From positions 2,700,001-2,764,000 of the forward strand of contig NC_087389.1 of NCBI RefSeq assembly GCF_963675165.1: a stretch of 64,000 nucleotides of DNA, read 5' to 3'. Both the position numbers and the translations under genes were made by a program. Every line of letters begins with the position of its first letter. Position 1 is the first letter of the stretch. The notes beneath the pieces are model-generated. The model searched no databases. It was not told the origin of the DNA and saw nothing but the letters and a program-made list of their open reading frames with translations. Of this stretch, positions 47,401-60,004 are shown piece by piece. The stretch comes from Halichondria panicea (lineage: Eukaryota; Porifera; Demospongiae; Suberitida; Halichondriidae).

Positions 47401-48270
47401 CTCCAGGGACTTGTACGACTGTGCTTTGAAGAGGCCACTCACTAGGGAGCCAAGGTCAATGCACAGGTTTACCCACTGGGAAGGAAACATGAAAAATATA
47501 GTTAACGAGGTGAACAATGACAGCCTCCTCTGAACTCATGTGGTGCTATAGGCATTGATTTTATTGTGTAAGTTATTATTTTTATACACACAGTATAAAA
47601 ATGAAGATGTTCTCTACTGAGCTGCAAAAGCATGTGTGTGAAATCACCTGTCCTATGATAACACCAGATAATGGTACTCTGGCATTTAGAGGCGTGACCG
47701 CTATCTCCCTCTGAGAAGTGGACATCTGTATCCTCCTGCGACTCCCACTGCTGTCCACTACACCAAGATCAATGGCTACCCGAGCTCCATCTGGCACCAT
47801 GAACTGGAACACTAAGTATGGCTGCACCAGGCCCACTGTAGTGGAGACAATGTAGAATATGTAGTTTGAGCCTAAACCTTACATATAGACACAAATATGA
47901 ATTTATGCACAAAATCACTTCATTCACCCCTGTTTACGTGTATACAGTAAGTGCAGTAACGCTCTATAAGCCACACTGCATGGGGGTGCAATTACACAGA
48001 CATACAAGAGGCCTTGTCAGTCTTGGGTAACTGCATCCTGGTGTTGGTCGTCGAGGGCCCTCCCTCCATGATAACCACATAGCTGCGAACATCCTTGACA
48101 TACTTCCTGCTCACAGAGCCTGTCAGTTTCCACGGTGCAAGAGGATCTCGACCCTGAGCACTAAGCACTTCCACATGAGTACCACCCTACAGTGTATATT
48201 GAAGGTTTGCAAGTGTAGTGTGAACATCTGCAGAATTTATTGATCTCACTTGATACTCCTTCTTAAACAT
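44449..48270 (-). CDS. CFAP20DC: CFAP20 domain-containing protein
   Basis: This protein (human C3orf67) has an N-terminal CFAP20-like domain, related to the axonemal inner-junction protein CFAP20. Ten phased exons: 48250-48270, 48006-48186, 47648-47835, 47248-47475, 46284-46463, 45491-46138, 45083-45301, 44827-45003, 44697-44767 and 44449-44623, about 695 aa (human 689). The start [20 protein letters not shown] matches human [20 protein letters not shown]. The domain continues with [40 protein letters not shown] and [16 protein letters not shown]. The middle is Ser/Thr-rich and probably disordered, with THIAFGKKF. The end [20 protein letters not shown] is typical of the family. Exon 1 is only 21 nt. 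An inverted-repeat element lies in the intron between exons 4 and 5. A degenerate copy of exon 8 lies 1.4 kb downstream in inverted orientation. Confidence 0.93.
46711..47049. mobile_element. inverted-repeat element, GAGGGATTGGAA family, copy 1
   Basis: The left end GATTAAAGAAGAGGGATTGG and right end CCAATCCCTCTCCTCTTTAATC are imperfect reverse complements. Interior blocks GATACCTCGAATTATATCCG, CGCCGGGGTTTAATCGAGGC, GAAAATGACGTTTTAGGGG and TAACACGGATTAA recur in the element at 61673-62189. It lies in a CFAP20DC intron. Confidence 0.88.
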
Positions 48271-48570
48271 TTATTTTCTGCAGTTTCTCGTCTCTAGATA
48301 ATCTGAAATGGAGCCAAACAGCAGCCTAACAAGTGTCAGCGGTACTATACTGTGTGCATAGATACAGGATGCTGTTGGTGAGGTCTCTCTTGTCAAACAG
48401 AGGAAACAAACCAGATTCAAAAGTGCTGGCTCAGTTTCCTGCAGCACAGTTTGTTTACTTCCGCAAATGCCCCGCCTTCTCTTTTGTCATGTGACTTGTT
48501 TCCAGTCAGAGCACACCGTAAGAAAGCTTTTGTCAAGAGTAGTACAATTACAAGTAAGTGAAGAAGAGAC
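48271..48570. promoter_or_regulatory. divergent promoter, CFAP20DC / SORT1
   Basis: Three hundred bp lie between the start codons of CFAP20DC (-) and SORT1 (+). The gap must supply both promoters and 5' UTRs. It contains TCATGTGACTTG (about 48489), a possible CANNTG/E-box-like site (CATGTG); sites of this type occur in lysosomal/sorting genes, but one match proves nothing. Confidence 0.45.
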
Positions 48571-51500
48571 ATGAGCACGTTCCCCCTACTGTTGTGCTGT
48601 TTATCTATTGTGAACTGTGGGTTAATTCTTCCAAAAGATGAGCTTCATTTGAACCGTGGAAATAGACTAGAAAAATCACAAAGATCAACTTCTAACATCT
48701 TTGAGCTCCCATCTTCATTCAAGCACAAGCTTTTAAAGGAACATCATAATGCTGTATCCCAAAAAACAAACATACTCTATAGCTTACAAAAGAGAGACGT
48801 TTCAACATGTGCTCTAGACAACAGAGAACTTGAAAGTGACGCGGTATGAGAACTAAAGCTCTATTGTGATTTCATGCAATACTTCTGTGTACAGGTGGAA
48901 CTGAAGGAAACAGCTGAGGCTGTTCAAGCTGTGTGGGTGGGGAAAGATGTAAGTTACAACTGAGAAGCAGTTGGTGAAGTGAATTTCTGTTCTCTCTATT
49001 AACTGTAGATCATACTGATAGTTGCATCTGACAAGTCAGAGACAGGTCACACCACTCTCTGGAGAGGGTATGTTGCTGGTGCAGAGATTTGTACATACTG
49101 GTCACTGAAAATTACTTGTGCATTGTCAAGCAGCAATGAATGGAATAAACCATATGTATAGTGTTAAGTATAATGTACGTATGTGTGTGTATGGCTTTTG
49201 AACCATGCCTCTAGCCAGTAGGTGCAGTGATATATATTAACTGTATTTCCACAGAGAGGTGCGGAAGAGCTTAGGGATATTCCAATTCACAGATGATACC
49301 AGATCTATCAAGGCCACCGTCTACCCAGACTCTCTGCAAGTCTCCTCAGTAGAGCCTCATGACACAGTAATTGTAGTCTCCTACTCTCACCACCTCATCT
49401 TTGTCAGTCGCAATTACGGTGTTAACTGGGACCAGTACACAACACCCACCACTGACTTTGACCCCGTGGGCAGTCTGTACATGAGCAAGCAAGACCCAAG
49501 ACACTTGATGATTAAATCAAGAGGGGGAGATGTGAGTAATGGTTGAATGTCCTCATGCTTCAGTATGAGAAATACAGTATGCATGTACATGTATACTTCA
49601 ACTGTATGTTCCTGCAGTTGTTTGTGTCAGATACTCTAGGAGAGCATTGGAACCACGTTGCAGCACAAGTGCTTATGGCAGAACTGTAAGTGTACTACTG
49701 TCATAATCTATCCCCTACTTTGTCTAGCTTTGTGTCTCTGTGTGTGATTGTTGCAGTGGTAGAACAGACCAGGGAGAACACGTGTACTTCATGACCCAGG
49801 CTGGCATCTCTGCATCCAATCCTCTCTACAGAATGGATATCTCATCAAGAAATAAAGATGGTGAGAAAATGTTTAGCGATCCAAACTGACAATTGATCTT
49901 TGTGTGCATTATGACTTTACAACTTTATGTTTTTGGCTGTAACTAGTAGTTACATGGATAAGTCATCAATGCAGTTACTATCGGCGTATTGCTTTTTTCT
50001 GCTACAGTAATTGATCGTTCTACATATCGTTTCCGTGTGGACAATCGCTACCTGTTCATCTCTCGCAAAAACACTACTAATAACAAGCAGGCTGACAGCC
50101 AATCTCGCAGACTGTACGTGTCCAGCAACTATTACACTCATTCAGAGAAGGTGGGATTCACTGAGGTACAGCTTCCCTCCCTAAAGAACCAACAGGTATT
50201 TATTAGAAGGATGTGCACATAGGTCAGGGATACTGGGAAGTCTTCATTAAGAGGATACACACACACTTGTCTAAAAATAGAATGTAATGAATGCGTCTAT
50301 GTGTTTGCAGTTTTATGCGGTCATGGCCACTCATGAGACAGGAGCTTTTATTCATGTCTATGATGGAACAGGTAGGATTTGTGCGTTTACGTAGTTATAA
50401 AATTATAGAGACACAAAGTTGTGTAAGAATTACAGTTTCAGTCATCTAGGTATAACTATTTATAATAGGCTACAGTGTTAGAAATTACTCACTGCCATCG
50501 GTCATTGACCGGACGTTTACTTAGAATGACCATGCCTTCCTGCAGTATCTGGTCATTATAATGATCAGGCATAAATGTTATTTGACCATATACAGTCAAT
50601 AAAAATTATTTCTAACACTGGGCTATTAGTGTAACACATGACATACATTAGTTTACCTGATTATCTGTACATGCATATCTATAGACTCAACAGCTGGTAA
50701 CCTATACGTATCAGACAGCAGTGGCTCCAAGTTTGGCCTTTCTCTTACTGATCATCTGGTGAGGTTCATGCAACATGTACAGACACACACCACATGCACG
50801 TATATACATGTATACACAGTCAATTTCGTCGATTCCTTTCAAACATACACTGTCCTACATGTAACAACCTATTTTATACTAGGAAATCCTAGCTCTCCGT
50901 TTAAGCAGTGCCTTACGTACTTTTGAACAAGGTGCTGTCCACACGCATGTACATGTACTGTACATATACGCACATAGTTTAAGGTTCAAGAGTACCCACT
51001 GGGCCACTATTCTGTGCACGACTTTTATGAGGTGAAGTCCACTAGGGGAGTCTACATCACGACAACAGTCAAAAAAGGTCAGACAATTTCTGTACTACAT
51101 GTATTTAGGGTTAGTCCATTAGTATAGCTTACGACCATATACTCTTGTGCAGGAGATGGTGGTCATGTGTCGAAGATAACCTTCAATAATGGTGGGACCT
51201 GGCAAAAATTGAAAGCACCTGACTCCACCAATTGTGTAAGATAATTATGCCTCGGTACGCATGCGCAAGTGAGGTATACGGTAGTGTGTTTGTGTCTGTG
51301 TCTGTGTAGACTGCTACAGCTGCTCAAGGATGAATCAAGTGCAAGTAAGATTCTATAGGCTTCTAGTCATGTTTACTTGGATTTTAATTCGTGTGCAAAA
51401 TAATGCTTCGTTCTCGAGTTATGCCTACTTGGAATGCCATTGCAGCCTTTTCAGAGGAGCACGTAGCCAAACTTGTTTACCAAGTGTTGCTACTCTACTT

Positions 51501-54436
51501 AGTAGTTAGCTCTGCATTAGAACGCTAGCTATTGGTAGCTGCAAGAGTAAGAAGAGAGCTGCAAGGCTCTGCTGATGCAGCCATTAATTTTAGACTTTAA
51601 CTTTTATGTTCATCATGTGTATAAAAGCTATTAGTACCTTTATGTTATGTAGCTTTGGCATCTCCACCGAGGCATCAGCACCTGTGGTGCTTTCATTTTA
51701 TAAGTGGCATATACGTACATGTACATGCCTTACACTATGTACATGTACTTATTTAAATATGCACATCATGCACAATGTATAGTGTATAGTCAAACGTTAA
51801 ATGCTCATGAAATCTTTGTCCTATACATAATTTACGTTCAGTAATTATATTGTTAACCACTGGTTGGCAGTTTGCTCGAGGGTGACCGACCCCTTTATGG
51901 CACTGTTTAACCCTCACAGCACCTCCCCGATTGCTCTCTCCATCTCCACCTTCGTTACAGTCAGTACATACTCCCATTCTACAACTATTCATCACTCAAG
52001 ATGCCGTTCAGCATTGAGACAGCCCCGGGAATCATCTTAGCACATGGTCCGTGAACACCCATGTACTACTTGATCCCATTAATTTGTACATGGAATTGTA
52101 TAGCATCAGCACTTACGTGTAGTACATCATACTCACATGTCATTGTACATTACAAGTGCATTAGCATAGCTCAAATTATGGTATTGACTGATACACGTAC
52201 CTTATGTGTACAAGTGTTCCATCCATCCATCCAGGATCCGTTGGGCCCATCCGTAACAACTCGTTCCCCAAGCTCTACGTGAGCAGTGATAGTGGTCATA
52301 CGTGGTACGACCCAGACCTTCCCGCGGGTACCTACTCTTATGGCATCGGGGACTATGGCAACATCATCACTGTGGCTCCAGACAGTGAAAATGTACCATA
52401 CATGTGGTGAGTGGCTTGCTATATAAGATGCACTAGCCCTGTACCTATGTAATTGTTAGCAAATAAAAGATATAAAAACTGTCCCTTTTAGAAGCCTGAA
52501 TACAATTTTGGTAACTATATATACATGTATAAGAATTACGTTGTACGCAATACAATCTAAGGTTCTCTCACAATCGTGGCAAGTGCTTCACCAAGAAGCA
52601 ATTTGACTCCACCACTCATTTCACGACTCGTGGTATCCTAATCGACCCGTCCGCCGCCAGTCTGTTTGGGTTCGTGATGGGCGTGGAGGGAATGGGCTCC
52701 ACGGATGAGTGGAGGATCAACGCTGTTAACTTTCAGAGCCTCCTGCAAAGACCTTGTGAGTGGATGTATTGATTCAGTTTCTCTCTAGAGTTTTGTACAT
52801 GTATGGTACATGTAGTGGCTCGTGTAGTTTGATCAAGCTTTTGTGATTTGAATGTTGTGATCAGGTGTTGCTGATGACTACGCACTGGTGACGGAGCACG
52901 AAGGCATGGGAGTCTGCATTCTTGGTTACCAGAGTGTATACAACCTCACGAAGGAGGAAAGTGTGTAAGTTACATTGTGCCTCAGTGACTAAACTGCCGT
53001 AATTTTTTTGTAAAGTGCTGAAGCTGTGCTCTCTAGAGTTTTGTATTGAACTCAATGCAGATGTTACAACCCAGCAAGTTACAGCTACAAGCCAGTCAAG
53101 AGCAACAAGTGCAACTGTGATTATTCTGACTTGGAATGGTATGCATTTATATAATGGTATGCAATGCGTGGGGCGTTACTCGTTTGATCTGTTATGCAGT
53201 GATTATGGATTCAAACGCAGTAGTGCTGACAAGTGCTCTAAGATCCCCAACGTGGGTCTCTCAGATGTTTGTCCCCCAGGAACTGACACTTATCAACAGA
53301 GTGTCTCTGGGTATAAGCTACATATAATTATGCTGTGTATATATATAAGTATATATACATTGTAGGTCACACTTCGATAGACCTTGTGTACGTATTACAG
53401 AATGCACGTGCATTGTAGGTGACTATTCAGAACAGTTATTTCTTTGCTATGCATGTGTAACAGTCACTGTTGTTTCCAATTATACGTTGACCGATAAGTA
53501 ATTCGAACTTGTAGATCCAGCTTTACATGTCTTCTCCAGGTTCCGGCTAATACCTGGTGATCAATGTGTGCCAACTGATGACAGCAAGAAGCTGGTGGCC
53601 ACTGTCACAAAACAGTGCACCAGCCATGAGAAGCAGTCTGGTATACACCCGGTCACTTTCTCATCAATGGTGAGCACATGTATGTAACTTACTTATACAG
53701 AAAACCGTGTGTAAGCGACATGGAGTTCGAGGGGTGTAGCCATACATCATGATACATGTTAGTCAATCCTAGGCCACACTTCTTCTGAGGGTGAGGCTAG
53801 ATACATGTATGTCCATATACATGTACGCCTGCAAAAATTGCTACTTGGCTACAGTCTGTATGTGTGCATGTGTAGCCATGCCTGCACTTCAATACCTGGT
53901 ACAGAGCACTGCTGGGAAGATTGTTGGTGGGATCTTTATAGTCTTGGCGGCGTTGGTTGCAGCAGGACTTACGCTCTTCTGTTGGCTGAAATGCAAGAGT
54001 AGAACATACACATCGTAAGTTTTTCATGCTATGTACCGTATAGCGAGTCATTTCTGATGGTCAAAACATTACGTGGATAAGCAATTAATATTTAGTCAGT
54101 TCATGGATATTAATTTTTGTGGTTGCTGCTTGCACTACAGGTAGGGTGGTCAATTATGATTGCTTCATTCGTGGGTAAAATATTTGTGCTCGGAGACAAA
54201 AACACGAAATTATTGTCCCCCCAAGTGCTATAAAGCATAGCTATACGTATACATGTAATTGGTGCTTGCGGTGCATAATACTGCAACATGTATTAGTATA
54301 AAATTATGTACCTTACATATCACATATTTGCTACAGACATGACAAAGTATACTACCAGCGGCTACCACTTCATGAGACTGGGGGCCGGTTCAGTGCCAAT
54401 GATGATACGAGCAGTGATGAGGATATACTAACTTGA
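48571..54436 (+). CDS. SORT1: sortilin (VPS10-domain sorting receptor)
   Basis: Sortilin is a type I receptor that moves cargo between Golgi, endosomes and lysosomes. Twenty phased exons, 818 aa (human 831): 48571-48843, 48895-48948, 49009-49067, 49255-49531, 49618-49685, 49757-49860, 50008-50195, 50311-50371, 50685-50758, 50984-51077, 51153-51235, 51920-52046, 52235-52406, 52562-52755, 52865-52964, 53061-53138, 53200-53310, 53540-53669, 53905-54014 and 54337-54436. A signal peptide (MSTFPLLLCCLSIVNCG) precedes a propeptide-like region with a dibasic LQKRD. The beta-propeller has Asp-box-like motifs such as VSRNYGVNWDQ, VSSDSGHTWYD and ITFNNGGTWQ. The 10CC domain shows exactly ten cysteines (from LLQRPC to VTKQC). 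A membrane helix (IVGGIFIVLAALVAAGLTLFC) and a short tail end in SSDEDILT, an acidic-dileucine-like signal matching human DSDEDLLE. The human tail's YSVL motif is replaced by a VYYQRLPL stretch. Confidence 0.96.
51247..51675 (+). mobile_element. dispersed non-autonomous element, copy 2 (ATGCCTCGGT ends)
   Basis: This copy has terminal inverted repeats ATGCCTCGGT and ACCGAGGCAT. The interior reads GAGGTATACGGTAGTGTGTT, GACTGCTACAGCTGCTCAAG, AAGTGCAAGTAAGA, TGCTTCGTTCTCGAGTTATG, as in the copies at 14150-14477 and about 56200-56492. It lies in the SORT1 intron before the exon at 51920. Non-coding. Confidence 0.82.
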
Positions 54437-55232
54437 CACGTACAAATGCAACTGGTATAAACTTAGTGTTGTTTTGTGTTCAACCATCGCAGTCCATGCA
54501 TGTTATTGTCAATACAGTAATTTTTTGTTATTGCTACAGTAGACTCGTTAATCCAGCCACCCTTGGGACAGTGCAGCTTGGCTGGAATATATAGCGAGGT
54601 GGCTGCATTTCAGAAAATAGCTGCAGCTAAAAAGCAGTCCCTACCTCGAATCTAATGACTAATGTTGCAGTCTGTCTCAAGGATAATATGAATCATTTTA
54701 TCTGCAAACCACACCCAAAACGTCATATCCGGCCGGCCGTAATAAAAAAACGTTTACGGAAGCCAGTATACGGAATAGCGAGTGGCTGATTTCAGGGGGA
54801 GTTTTGTGCAGTAAACATCTAACTAGCAATCCGTGCCGAACCAAATGGCCGGTATAGATTGAGGTGGCCGTACTTTAGAGAGCCGGAATAGTGAGAGTCT
54901 GAATTCGCTACAATTTACCTAATTACACTTCTTCATGACTTGTATATACATGTACACATAATGCCTTATACATGTACTGAATAATAGGCTCATATAACGG
55001 CCAGTGCATTAACAGAGATGCACATGCATTATAAGGCATTATAATTATATAATTTACACATGACACAATTATAGGGACCACAGAAATGAGTATTAATACT
55101 CATTTCTGTGGTCTCCATGACCCTAAAGACTCGTACACATCATTGTACAATACAAAATAATAATTTTGCTTCAGAAACACTATTATCGTAATTAAATGGC
55201 TGCAAAATGACCTGTGTATAACTATCAGTCTA
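54437..55232. other. convergent spacer between SORT1 and CPT2
   Basis: This stretch holds the 3' flanks of both genes, with a diverged repetitive segment (about 54540-54900, with GGCCGGCCG and ACGGAATAGCGAG) and the palindrome at 55076. No gene is supported. Confidence 0.45.
55076..55113. repeat. perfect 38-nt palindrome
   Basis: GACCACAGAAATGAGTATT is followed immediately by its exact reverse complement. The flanks (TATAGG / TCCATGA) do not pair. It lies between the converging 3' ends of SORT1 and CPT2 and would form a strong RNA hairpin if transcribed. Confidence 0.9.
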
Positions 55233-58200
55233 TTACTGCTTAAAGTTATTCCCATTGAACACATCGTACAGGTCATTGAATACTGTCTCTAATTTCTCTA
55301 CAAAATCTGCTCCATCTCTTGTTTTGTAAGTGCTCACTTGAGTGCCCATCCAGTCATCTAAGACGGAGTAGCCTATCCCATAGCCATCAGGGGTCACGGG
55401 GGCAAACCCTCCCATTAGAACTGAGTCTGAAGTGAGCGTGCTCGTCGACAGGATGATGTGACTGAGAGACTTGTAAGAGGAGTCTTCGAAGATTGGTAGT
55501 GGTGGTAGCTGTTCACTTGCAGCCAGGTTTCTTAAAGCAAACATGTGACGATCAAAACCTTGACCTGAAACAAGACACGAAATGAACATCACAAAACTGG
55601 AATGCTGTTATTATGACAGTACATCAAACGTTTACATCACTGAAGATCATGGTAAACATAAGAATATCCACCCATGCATACAGCTAAATGTGAAAAATAA
55701 TAGGTGGTGATCAAAGTCACTTGAAATATGCAAAAGGACTTAAGGCAGCCTTACCCATGGCAGCTTCTCGAACCAGCTTGCTGTGGTAGTCAGCAGCAGT
55801 CTTGATCATGGCCATTAGCTCCTCGGGTCCGGCTGGATGATCAGGCTCAAAAGCCTCTGCACAAGCTTTTGTTGCCATACTTGCTGATCTGATTGTCTCT
55901 GTGCGCCCATGCTTGAAGGCAGCTGTACTGCATGACTCGTACGTAGCAACAGTGCCTTTGTACAGTCGGTAATAGGCGATCTGCATGTAATGAATCAGTT
56001 GAGTTGTTGTGGCTTTACATGCTAGATTGCTATGTTTACTAAAGCACCGCGGGTGCTGATACCTCGGGAGATGTGCCAAACCTATATAGATTGCTAATAC
56101 ACACTTAGTATCATGATGAACATTTTGCTGCATGCAGGCACAATCACAGGGAAACTCGGGAATGATCGACCATGTCGTTGCTAAAGGGGATGCCAGAAGT
56201 CTGGCCGCTGCATCAGTTGCAGCTCTCTTCTCACTCTTGCAGCTACTAATAGCTGTTCTAGGGCAGAGCTAACTACTGAGTAGAGTAGCAACACACTTCT
56301 GAAAAGGCATTCCAAGTAACTCGAGAACCAAGCATTATTTTGCAAATCCACGAATTAAAATCCAAAAAAGCCTGACTAGAAGCCTATATAAACTCTTACT
56401 TGCACTTCATTGATCCTTGAGCAGCTGTAGCAGTCTATACACACACGACACACAGACACACACACAAACATACTACCGTATACCTCGCCCACTGAGAAAT
56501 ACGGTAGTACAGTGATTTACCTGTATAGACAACTGTAAAATAGCATCAGGGCTTAATTTCGACTTCTTAAGGAAATTCTTTCCATACTTCTCATATTGAA
56601 GGGAATTGATTTTCAGTCTCTTCGTATTGCTTTCTATCTCTTTCTTTGCAGCCTCAATTGCACCCTTCATTGACTCAGACAGGTCGAAGGCCAGCCTATT
56701 GACACCACTCATGGTGGACTGAGCAGTACATGTGGTTAGCCTCCTGTGAGAGTCCATGTAGAGCTCATTGAATAGTCGCAACACTGCTACGCCATCGCCC
56801 CAGGCATGCTCAAAGTTAATGCAAGCACGGGCTCCTTTGGTCACTGTCAGCGAAAAGGACTTGTCAAACCACCTGTTACGTACATGTATGTATAAAAATC
56901 TGTAAAATAAGTCTATACATGTACAATTACGTGTACGTGTTACTTCATGATTGTGTTACTAGTAAATGTGCAACCTACTGCACGCTGATACAAAACAATG
57001 AGGTATACTCACTGAACTCACCTATTCTGACCATGGTTATGGAGCATGTTGTGTGAAAGATCAGTGACGTTATCGGGATCACTGTCATCAAGACACAGCA
57101 CAAACATTGAAGAGTCTATACATCTGATGGCCTCTCTGTTCTTCTCAGAGCTGACAAGTTCCTTCCTCAGCTCCGCCCACTTGTCTCTATTGATTCCGGT
57201 TAAGTAGCCGACGTGGTGTTGTGCTGCCGGAGTTGTATCTGAAAGTATTCCTCTAAGTTGACTGCACACAGTCTCAGTTGGTACAGCAAGCCCTGTGTGT
57301 CGATGTGTACAATATAGGTGAAACACTTCGTAAGACTGAGTGTGGAGATAATTATGCAACTATCAGCTAGTGTATATAACACTTCCACCGTGGATATCAT
57401 TGTGCATGGTGTAGGCCAGTGGCAGCCATATGCCAAACAGTAAGGGGACTTTAACATGGTGCTCAGATATAACAATCGCATAGATAGTGCACTAAGCCCC
57501 AAATTACCATCTTCTTGCACTACGTCAATGCTGTAAAATTGTCCACTCCTCATCACCACCAGATGCTTTGGTGCCTCATTCTTAAACGACAATAAGCAGT
57601 CCTTGCCAATCTCTGGCACCCGGGTGCTGTTGAACAGTCTGTCGTACTGACTCATATCCAGAGGGAATGCCTTCCAGATTAGAGCAGCTGCATACCAGGA
57701 CAGGGGGCCAGGCACCAGTCTGGACAGGTGAGAGTAATACATGTACAATCGATAGTAGTCTCGGGGCTAGACCTAATAGCTCGGGGGAAAAATCAAGTAG
57801 AGCTGGGATTAGGTCTGGAGACTCTTGCAGCATTTCCGTGTGCTCTAGTGGAATGTGGCCAGAGCCAATGAAATGCATATCCTATGTCATGTGATTTTTA
57901 CCCCAATGAAATGCGAGTATTGCCTCTTGGATACGAAATGATAGTATTGCTACATTTACTCCTTCATTAAACCTCCAATATCACAAGTCTAATTGACATT
58001 CCAAGAGCACACGGAAGTGCTGCAAGAGTCTCCAGACCTTTTATCTTCTTCCCCCTCCCCCCCTCTGAGAAAAGGTCTGGCCCCCAGATTAAATTGATAG
58101 CATGTGATACAAGAATGTTCAAGGAGGCACAAAACATGGTTATCAAATTCATAAAAGCAATAATTATAAGTACATGTACATGTACCGTACCCTCGCGAAA

Positions 58201-59538
58201 ATACGAGGGTACGGTACAGGTATTGTATTTCCACATACAGTCATTGTACTGCATACATGTGTATACATACATGCACATCTATAATACAGAAACAGTGTCA
58301 GTTTTATAGCCATTAGGTGCCCACCTGACAGCATTCTTGAAGAATGCATTATCTGATACAGTAGGATTGAGATGGAATACCTCTGGCTGCAGAGTTTTGT
58401 CCCAGAGTGCAGCTCTGAACCTCACGGCTGATCGAATGAAGTTGGCTGCTCTTAATGCCTGCAGAAGACTTTGTTGTGTGCGACTCTATATTTTTTGCCC
58501 AAGACCAATTAAAGGGTTGGCCAGTATTCCACACCAACTAAAACGTTACTTGTATTAATTATTTTGGCCAGTATATTATCAGTCTACAACTGCAAACTGT
58601 ACCAAAAAAACAGTAAAGAGAAAATTGTATTCTTCGCCATATAATTATATAGTATCGTACATTGTATAGGGTTGGGAATAATGTTAAGGTTAGGGGGGGG
58701 GGGGGGGGTACGGTGGACTGTATACATTATGTAGTGGCATAGATCTACAGCTGCAGTATAATTATAGTACAGCCTATACTATTCTCCCAGACCAATTTTC
58801 CGTTGTCCTCTCTAGACCACTATTTTCCTCCCACATAAAAACATCTGTGACACGCCAAATTAAGGTGCAGAGTGTGTTACTCAATCACTAGATTAATGCT
58901 ACGTGTATTCTATTCTGCCATGCACATTACACATCTGCTCACTTGATACCTGATCTGTGATCCCCTGAGGGTCATCCTTGAAGGCAATGAAAGGATTGTA
59001 GTTGAGAACAAGAGGATCTCGAGCCTTTAAGTACATGTCAAACCATGGCTCTGATAAAAGGGATCAAAATCATGCATCAATAGTCATAATCATGTACTAT
59101 AGAAATGCATTAAGTCGCACACACACCACAGAAATGTGGATTACTGTGTTAGAGGGATGGACTCAAAAAAGAGCATGCCATTGGCTAATTACGTATCTCA
59201 CCGGTGATATAGCTGGTGTGCTTGTTTTTGCGATCCTTAGCTATGAGCCTCTTATTGAGTGCGTCACCTTCTCCCCCACTATTGCCGAACTCCCTGACAA
59301 TGGCCTCTGTGGATCGATACTGCTCCTCACTCACAGTAGGCCTCAGGGCAGCCAGGTAACGCTGACAGGTGAGCTCAAGTTTTGGGATCGGCAGTCTCGG
59401 GAGGCCAGGTTGAAAGTGGAGGGTGGGGATCGTGGTTGTCTGAATATATCGCTCCTCACCATCGCCACCCAGGGTACTGTACTTGGAAGAATTGTGAACA
59501 CTGACAGAGGATAGAGAGCCATGAGCCAGTCTCCAACT
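55233..59538 (-). CDS. CPT2: carnitine O-palmitoyltransferase 2, mitochondrial (first exon uncertain)
   Basis: CPT2 lies on the matrix side of the mitochondrial inner membrane and converts acylcarnitine back to acyl-CoA for beta-oxidation. Eight phased exons: 59202-59538, 58950-59050, 58325-58458, 57508-57719, 57022-57292, 56521-56872, 55755-55980 and 55233-55564, about 654 residues (human 658). Markers include [79 protein letters not shown], the catalytic-His motif [45 protein letters not shown] and [20 protein letters not shown]. The 59202-59538 exon opens at an acceptor (TTGCAG) with no in-frame ATG just upstream, so the start codon must be in a further exon. One in-phase candidate is at about 59913-59866 (MCKLPSSYFLLSSAEK), which would be part of the presequence. 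A dispersed element lies in the intron near 56200. Confidence 0.95.
56200..56492 (-). mobile_element. dispersed non-autonomous element, copy 3
   Basis: Read on the minus strand it has GAGGTATACGGTAGTATGTT, GACTGCTACAGCTGCTCAAG, GAAGTGCAAGTAAGAG, TGCTTGGTTCTCGAGTTACT and AGTAGTTAGCTCTGCC, collinear with 51247-51675. The terminal ATGCCTCG block is less clear here. It lies in a CPT2 intron. Confidence 0.75.
58184..58217. repeat. hairpin in CPT2 intron
   Basis: ACCGTACCCTCG and CGAGGGTACGGT are perfect reverse complements separated by a short A-rich loop (CGAAAATA). It is non-coding, with only short ACATGTAC repeats next to it. Confidence 0.85.
58695..58708. repeat. poly-G tract
   Basis: A run of about 14 G residues lies in a CPT2 intron, downstream of TTAAGGTTA. 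Confidence 0.85.
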
Positions 59539-60004
59539 CTGCAACCAAAGGCAACGTATCTATGGAGGTTGAGGAAAGCATTGTAGAGTGTGGTATACAT
59601 GAGTACACAATCTATTCAATACCTTGAATCTACACACTGAGGACATTTTCTCAAGAGCACATTTAGGGGGCTGTAGAATAAAACCTCTGAGGATCAAGGA
59701 TAGTATTGCAGATAATGATCAGATGCCAACAAGTTGTAGTAAACCAGTACAGCTACAGCACACCTCACCCACAGTACAGCACTCTGGTCCTCGCTCTGAT
59801 GCTAGTACAGTGCAGTGCAGCTGCGCCGTGTTCTAAAAAGTGCCCAACAAAAAAACAACCACGCCCTTCCCCAAATACCTTTTCTGCAGAAGAAAGCAGA
59901 AAGTAGCTTGACGGTAACTTGCACATGAAGTAAGTTGTACGTTGCTCCAGACCACTGCTAGTGACGCCTGTCAGAGTCTTAGTATTTCCCTAAATCCACA
60001 AGGA
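59539..60004. promoter_or_regulatory. divergent region, CPT2 / STIMATE
   Basis: This region must contain the CPT2 5' exon (candidate at about 59866-59913, minus) and both promoters. A reading frame enters from 59942 in frame with the STIMATE ATG, but the ATG at 60005 gives the family-like N-terminus. Confidence 0.4.

Noticed and set aside
59343-59600. 85-aa minus-strand reading frame overlapping CPT2 exon
   Set aside because: It is an alternative frame of the CPT2 exon; only the other frame matches the family.
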